The notes beneath the pieces are model-generated. The model saw only the letters and a list, made by a program, of their open reading frames with translations. It did not search any database and was not told where the DNA came from. The translations under genes were made by a program, and so were the position numbers. From Verrucomicrobiaceae bacterium (GTDB lineage: Bacteria > Verrucomicrobiota > Verrucomicrobiia > Verrucomicrobiales > Verrucomicrobiaceae), in NCBI GenBank assembly GCA_024232965.1, contig JACKQF010000001.1:1178001-1242000 (forward strand): 64,000 nt of DNA, written 5' to 3'. Positions 59,674-64,000 of this stretch are shown here, piece after piece; the first letter of the stretch is position 1, and each line of letters begins with the position of its first letter.

Positions 59674-61779
59674 ATGAATCATGGTTTCTTCAAGGGGGCG
59701 GCGCTATTGGGCGTGCTGTTATTGACCGGATGTCGGGATCGCAAGGATGCCGCACTACCAGAGACGCCACGCCGCTCGCTCACTGCGCCCGCAGATGAGC
59801 TTTCAAAGAAGGTGGAGGCCCTCACCGATGCCCACACCAAGGTCCTATGGGCGCAGCATCTGGGCACAGACAGCACGGACGCCTACAGTTCCGGCAGCAA
59901 TCATCTGCTGATGGGGCTGGATACTCGCGATGGGCTTGGGGCGCATGCGCTCTTGAAGCCAAAGGGGAATTATTCGCGGCCGTTGATCTGTCCGGATGGC
60001 TCTAAGGTCATTTACACGCTTAAGAAGTATAAAATGGACGAGAAAAAGCGGAAGTTTTACACCGTCAAAGTGATGCAGACTGACTGGGACGGCACCGCAC
60101 CCAGAGAACTGGCCGACGGTTACGCGGTGGAAGTTTGGCGCGATCCGACGACCAAGCTGGATTGGGTCTACGCGGCAAGGGACATCGTGCCTTCTTCACG
60201 AATCGCATGGGCGGCCCGGGAGTTGGTACGCTTTCCAATGACGGACCCTACCAAGGTCGAAGTGGTCTGGAACCGCACGCAGATTTCTCCCGATAACATC
60301 CAGTTCTCCAGAGATGGGCATCGCGCCAGCGGGCAATTCCCATGGCCGAACGGTGGGCATTTTATTTGGAAGGGTGACGAGTCTGAATTCTTGCGCACCA
60401 TGACGGGCTGTTGGGCAGCGATGGCACCCGACAGCAGCTATGTTTCATGGATGCTGGACGGAAATCATCGCCAAGCGAACCTTTACGCGCCGGGAAATCC
60501 AGCGCACACTTGGCGCCTGGACTTCTCAAAGATTAAAGGTCTTGGGAAGGGGGAGATTTACCATCCACGCTGGACAAATCACCCGCGATTCATTGTGCTG
60601 ACCGGTCCGTATCTGGGCGAGAAAAGCAAGACTGGGGCGGGATTCATTGGCAAAGGGGGAAAAACCGCGGAGGTCGTTATTGCAAAATTCCGTGAGGATT
60701 TGCAGGGATTCGAGGGCTCGGTAACACTGACCACCAACGAATTCGGGGACAGCTATCCTGATGTGTGGATTGAAGGCGGTGATCAGGCGGAACTAAAGGG
60801 CTTTGCGCAGGGGGCATCGCCAGATTTGGAAGCGGAACGCTGGCCCAAAGATTCGAAAGGGCTCGTGTTTGCGTGGGAGGACCGGGAACGTGTGGCCGCA
60901 ATTAAGTTGCCAGACCATCGGTTGCTTGATTGTTCTGTCAATGAGATCGGAGCTGCCCGCTACGGACGCGCGTTAGACATGCTACTGGATGCGGGATCAT
61001 TTGCGCCACAGGATGATGCACAGACGCTGATCGCTGCCGCGATGGCAAAGGAGGTTTGGACACTTGAGTTCTTCCTACGGTCGCGAGTCAATGGCCAGCC
61101 AGCAGAAGGCAGCGGTCCTGTCGTCAGCGCGAATCGCGTTGTGGTATCGATCTCGAATGGGGCTCTGCTCGCAAACGACGTGGTGGTTGCACCCGCTCCT
61201 TTGGTCTTGCCAGCACATGTTACGCTCGCCGCTGCTAGCGGAAAGCTCTCTGTTACAGTAAACGGAAGCGCCGGGGTTGTGGTGCCTCTTGCTAATGTCA
61301 ATAAGAGCGGTGGATTGACCATTGGCGGAGGAGCGCTGGATCTGGGGATGGCGGGTGTCGCTGTGTTTGATCGAGCTCTTTCCTCAGACGAATCCAAGAC
61401 CCATCAAGATCTTTGGCTGGCCCGTCATGCAGCGTTACCAAGTTCGGGTCGGGTGCGTATCAGGGCGACGCTCGAGGAAGAGTCGGCAATGCCCACCGAG
61501 GCAGGCATCGATCCTTATACACGGGCTTTGGTCACTTACGTTTACAAAGTGGATGAAGTGCTGGAAGGAAAGATCCCGGACAAATCCGTGACGGTGAAGC
61601 ATTGGGCAATGATGGATCTAAAACCCTGCAAAGGCTTCCCGCGCGAAGTGGGAAAATCGTATGAACTGACACTTGAGCCCGAGGACGCACACAAAGAGCT
61701 TGAGGGACAGCGCGCGGTTGATGATACCACGGCCTTTGATCTGACGGTGTGGTACGATGTTGCAAAACCGGAACTTTGA
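59674..61779 (+). CDS. Lipoprotein with TolB-like propeller and LamG-type domain
   Basis: 701 residues from the ATG at 59674, which has a GGATAGG ribosome-binding site and a lipobox (GAALLGVLLLTGC). Residues about 85-400 contain TolB/WD40-like repeats (ICPDGSKVIYTLKKYKM, QFSRDGHRASGQFPWPNG, MAPDSSYVSWMLDG). About 430-590 resemble a LamG/concanavalin domain (EVWTLEFFLRSRVNGQPA, LDLGMAGVAVFDRALSSDES). The last 110 residues form a beta domain. It is tethered to a membrane and faces the periplasm. The next gene, an AlgX/AlgJ-like SGNH protein, follows in 14 bases, so the two are likely co-translated and may act on the same polysaccharide; that is inference. Confidence 0.82.
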   Translation: MNHGFFKGAALLGVLLLTGCRDRKDAALPETPRRSLTAPADELSKKVEALTDAHTKVLWAQHLGTDSTDAYSSGSNHLLMGLDTRDGLGAHALLKPKGNYSRPLICPDGSKVIYTLKKYKMDEKKRKFYTVKVMQTDWDGTAPRELADGYAVEVWRDPTTKLDWVYAARDIVPSSRIAWAARELVRFPMTDPTKVEVVWNRTQISPDNIQFSRDGHRASGQFPWPNGGHFIWKGDESEFLRTMTGCWAAMAPDSSYVSWMLDGNHRQANLYAPGNPAHTWRLDFSKIKGLGKGEIYHPRWTNHPRFIVLTGPYLGEKSKTGAGFIGKGGKTAEVVIAKFREDLQGFEGSVTLTTNEFGDSYPDVWIEGGDQAELKGFAQGASPDLEAERWPKDSKGLVFAWEDRERVAAIKLPDHRLLDCSVNEIGAARYGRALDMLLDAGSFAPQDDAQTLIAAAMAKEVWTLEFFLRSRVNGQPAEGSGPVVSANRVVVSISNGALLANDVVVAPAPLVLPAHVTLAAASGKLSVTVNGSAGVVVPLANVNKSGGLTIGGGALDLGMAGVAVFDRALSSDESKTHQDLWLARHAALPSSGRVRIRATLEEESAMPTEAGIDPYTRALVTYVYKVDEVLEGKIPDKSVTVKHWAMMDLKPCKGFPREVGKSYELTLEPEDAHKELEGQRAVDDTTAFDLTVWYDVAKPEL

Positions 61780-61793
61780 TCCGAAGGGTAGGA

Positions 61794-62801
61794 ATGCCCT
61801 CCGCCAGTCGTCTGATTTTTGCGCTTGTCGTCACCATCATTCCCCTTCTGCCATCGCGCGCGGACTTTACGATGGAGGTGAAGGCAGCCTTGGATAAAGC
61901 TGTCGCGAGCGGACAAAGTGCGGTGGTCGGTGCAGATGAAAACTGGCGGTTCCTCACGAATGAATTGAAGCATCTTGCCTTGGGGGATCTCGCAGGGCAG
62001 GACCTCTCCAAGACCAACGTTGAAGGAACAGATCCAGCCGCAGAGATCGTGCGTTACGCACAGGAATTAAAAACCCTTGGGGTGGAACTCATTGTCGTTC
62101 CCGTGCCGCCGAAGGCAGCGATTTATCCAGACAAGTTTGCCGCAGGTTTGTTCCCTGACTGCGTGACACCGCTAACAGCCTTCCTGGATAGTCTGAAAGC
62201 CCAGGGCGTGCATACTGTTGATCTGGATGCCCATTTCCGAGCGGCGAGAGCGGAGCAATCGGATCGGCAGCTGTTTTGCGCCACCGACTCGCACTGGTCG
62301 CCTTATGGTGCGCAGCTGGCGGCACAATTGGTGGCCGAGGAGGTGAAGCATGTCGAAGGGCTAAAGTTGACTGGTGGCGAAGGCTTGAGCCTAGCGGCGC
62401 CTGTGCCGCTGGAGTTTCACGGAGATCTCCTCACAGATACGGAAAAAGCTACCGTGCCAAAGGAGACGTTGCCGGTAGTGCGTGTTGAGGGTGCTGCGAC
62501 GGGAGAAGCTGCGGTGCTGGTGTTGGGTGACAGTCATTGCCAAGTTTTCCGAAAAGGGGGCTCCATGCTCACGACTGGGGCAGGCTTTATCGACCACCTT
62601 TCCCAGCAATTGGCCGCGCCGGTGGATGAGATGTCCACCCAGGCTTCGGGCGGCGAAGGTCCACGCATCGAGATCGCCAGGCGCACCGTCAAAGACCCGG
62701 GATACTGGCAACAGCGCAAGGTCGCCATCTGGCTGTTTACTGCCCGCGAACTGACCCAAGGTCGTTGGAAGAAGATTCCGGCTTTGGTGCAAAAGAAATA
62801 G
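61794..62801 (+). CDS. AlgX/AlgJ-like SGNH acetyltransferase-family protein
   Basis: 335 residues from the ATG at 61794, preceded by GGGTAGGA. A signal peptide (ASRLIFALVVTIIPLLPSRA) is followed by ADENWRFLTNELKHLALGDL and GVELIVVPVPPKAAIYPDKF. The catalytic Asp-x-His appears as CATDSHWSPYGAQLAAQLV and the Ser nucleophile in VLVLGDSHCQVF, in the circularly permuted order typical of alginate O-acetyltransferases AlgX and AlgJ. It would O-acetylate an exported polysaccharide in the periplasm. No MBOAT acetyl donor gene (AlgI) is in the window. It is coupled to the lipoprotein gene upstream. Confidence 0.87.
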   Translation: MPSASRLIFALVVTIIPLLPSRADFTMEVKAALDKAVASGQSAVVGADENWRFLTNELKHLALGDLAGQDLSKTNVEGTDPAAEIVRYAQELKTLGVELIVVPVPPKAAIYPDKFAAGLFPDCVTPLTAFLDSLKAQGVHTVDLDAHFRAARAEQSDRQLFCATDSHWSPYGAQLAAQLVAEEVKHVEGLKLTGGEGLSLAAPVPLEFHGDLLTDTEKATVPKETLPVVRVEGAATGEAAVLVLGDSHCQVFRKGGSMLTTGAGFIDHLSQQLAAPVDEMSTQASGGEGPRIEIARRTVKDPGYWQQRKVAIWLFTARELTQGRWKKIPALVQKK

Positions 62802-62867
62802 TAGTGTTGCACCAAGGGCGATTTCCCTTTGACCGCTCGCCGCCACGCGGCTAACTGGCAGGCAACC

Positions 62868-64000
62868 ATGCCTGTTTCGGACCGCCAACATACCCTCGCC
62901 AATTCCGCCTCCCTGACTGGGACCTCGCTCCACACCGGGGAGCAAGTGACCCTGACCCTCCAGCCCGCGCCCGAAAACACAGGCTTCAAGTTTCGTCGGG
63001 TCGATTTGGACGACAAGCCCTTCATCCCCGCTTTGGTGGAAAAGGTGCAAAAGGTAGAGCGCGCCACCACCATCGCTGAAGGCGGCGTGAACGTCCATAC
63101 CGTGGAGCACGTCATCTCAGCATTGGCCGGAATGGGTGTGGACAACGCCATCATCGAGATGGACGCTAACGAGCCGCCCATCGCCGACGGTAGTGCGCTC
63201 CCTTATGTCGAACTGATCCGCAAGGCAGGACTCAAAGAACAGGGCGAAGCACGCAAGGTTTTCGAGATTCGCGAGCCGATCTACCAGGAGACTCGCGACG
63301 GCAGCATACTCACCATTGTTCCGGACAAAAAGTTCCGCATTTCCTGCACCAACGTTGGCCCGGATGGGCGCTACACCCAATTTCAGTCCCTGGAAATCAC
63401 CCCAGAGATCTACGAAAAGGAGATCGCCCCCGCCCGCACCTTTGTGTATTACGAAGACATCGCGCCGCTGCTTGAAAAAGGCCTGATCAAAGGTGGCACG
63501 CTGGAAGCTGCCATCGTGATCCGTGGCGATACGCTGCTCTGCAAGCAGCCGCTGCGTTTCGCGGATGAATTCGTTCGCCACAAGATTCTCGATATGGTTG
63601 GAGATTTGATGCTCTCGGGTAAACGCATCACTGGGCACGTCATCGCCATTCGCCCTGGGCATGGCCCAAACACGGAACTGGCTCGCGCAATCGTCGGACA
63701 GTACAACCAGATGCGCGCCATGGTGCCTCCTGCGGTACAAATCCCATCGGGAGAGGCCGTGCTTGGTATCAACGAGGTGATGAAAATCCTGCCACACCGC
63801 TATCCCTTCCTCATGGTGGATCGCATCGTAGGATTCGAGGGCGAGACCAAGTGCACTGGCGTGAAGAACGTCACTGTGAATGAACCGTATTTTAACGGGC
63901 ATTTCCCGGACCATCCCATCATGCCTGGTGTGCTACAGCTCGAGGCCATGGCGCAGGTCGCTAGTGTGCTGATGCTGCGCCGCTCGGAGAACGCGGGGAA
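62868..64000 (+). CDS. lpxC-fabZ: Bifunctional LpxC deacetylase / FabZ dehydratase (3' end beyond window)
   Basis: The ATG at 62868 opens a frame of 377 codons to the right edge without a stop. The LpxC part (residues about 1-290) has the zinc motif VHTVEHVISAL and the second set in FVRHKILDMVGDLMLSGK, with the intervening KKFRISCTNVGP. It removes acetate from UDP-3-O-acyl-GlcNAc, the committed step of lipid A synthesis. From about 305 the FabZ part begins: VMKILPHRYPFLMVDRIVGF with the catalytic His, and PYFNGHFPDHPIMPGVLQLE. The fusion is known in Bacteroidetes, Chlorobi and Verrucomicrobia. The C-terminal part of FabZ is cut by the window. Confidence 0.95.
   Translation, partial: MPVSDRQHTLANSASLTGTSLHTGEQVTLTLQPAPENTGFKFRRVDLDDKPFIPALVEKVQKVERATTIAEGGVNVHTVEHVISALAGMGVDNAIIEMDANEPPIADGSALPYVELIRKAGLKEQGEARKVFEIREPIYQETRDGSILTIVPDKKFRISCTNVGPDGRYTQFQSLEITPEIYEKEIAPARTFVYYEDIAPLLEKGLIKGGTLEAAIVIRGDTLLCKQPLRFADEFVRHKILDMVGDLMLSGKRITGHVIAIRPGHGPNTELARAIVGQYNQMRAMVPPAVQIPSGEAVLGINEVMKILPHRYPFLMVDRIVGFEGETKCTGVKNVTVNEPYFNGHFPDHPIMPGVLQLEAMAQVASVLMLRRSENAG

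Overview
The window looks like a chromosomal segment of a Verrucomicrobiota bacterium, probably a Verrucomicrobiales (Prosthecobacter-like) Gram-negative. The evidence is family content rather than any marker rRNA: a fused LpxC-FabZ gene at the right edge, a GDSL/propeller/HEAT/cupredoxin secreted protein of the Verrucomicrobia-Planctomycetes type next to a small cytochrome c, SHD1-domain secreted proteins, a CSPTR-type sulfatase, a DUF3500 protein, a sigma factor fused to a membrane-anchored domain, and an RND efflux pair. The DNA is GC-rich, with AT-rich exceptions near 9.9-10.8 kb and 49.7-49.8 kb. No rRNA, tRNA, CRISPR array or intact insertion sequence was recognised.

Left part (1-15 kb): the N-terminus of a secreted beta-rich (autotransporter/adhesin-like) protein; a GbsR/MarR-type regulator and, behind it, a membrane protein plus a DCC thiol-oxidoreductase gene. 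Both transcription units carry the same TTTCAG-N6-CTGAAA operator. Then come a cytochrome c and the 1077-residue multidomain protein on the minus strand. An accessory-looking stretch follows (6.2-11.2 kb): four tandem 84-bp hairpin units before a FN3 protein, a hypothetical protein, a possible IS110 relic, and a lower-GC two-gene membrane cassette with its own promoter. A mazG-SNF2/SWIM helicase operon closes the part.

Middle part (15-35 kb): trxA, a Gfo/Idh/MocA oxidoreductase, an RND adaptor/pump operon running into a secreted alpha/beta hydrolase, a SHD1/OB-fold protein and glcD; then a compact KS / Cys-less KS (chain-length-factor-like) / ketoreductase / ACP operon facing an adenylate-forming ligase, followed by a zinc alcohol dehydrogenase, an amidohydrolase, a secreted LamG-like protein, a phospholipase-D-fold protein and an outer-membrane barrel.

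Right part (35-64 kb): cupin, KirBac potassium channel, ParA-like ATPase, rlmN, FMN reductase, DUF3500 protein, SHD1-GH128 protein, O-methyltransferase, the sigma-factor/TM fusion, a GNAT enzyme, a NarL-type two-component pair ended by a clear terminator, a 3D-domain lipoprotein, thyA, a PIG-L deacetylase, a Pro-rich lipoprotein, a Lys/Ala-rich small protein, rpsP with a strong terminator, a KH-domain RNA-binding protein, a metzincin-type metalloprotease, a small conserved-looking protein, a candidate structured RNA on the minus strand, a sulfatase, a propeller/LamG lipoprotein with an AlgX-like partner, and lpxC-fabZ. Most of this is housekeeping or envelope biology. The least explained items are the 84-bp array, the two-gene membrane cassette, the minimal KS/CLF/KR/ACP locus, the sigma-TM fusion and the candidate RNA at 57.7-58.0 kb.
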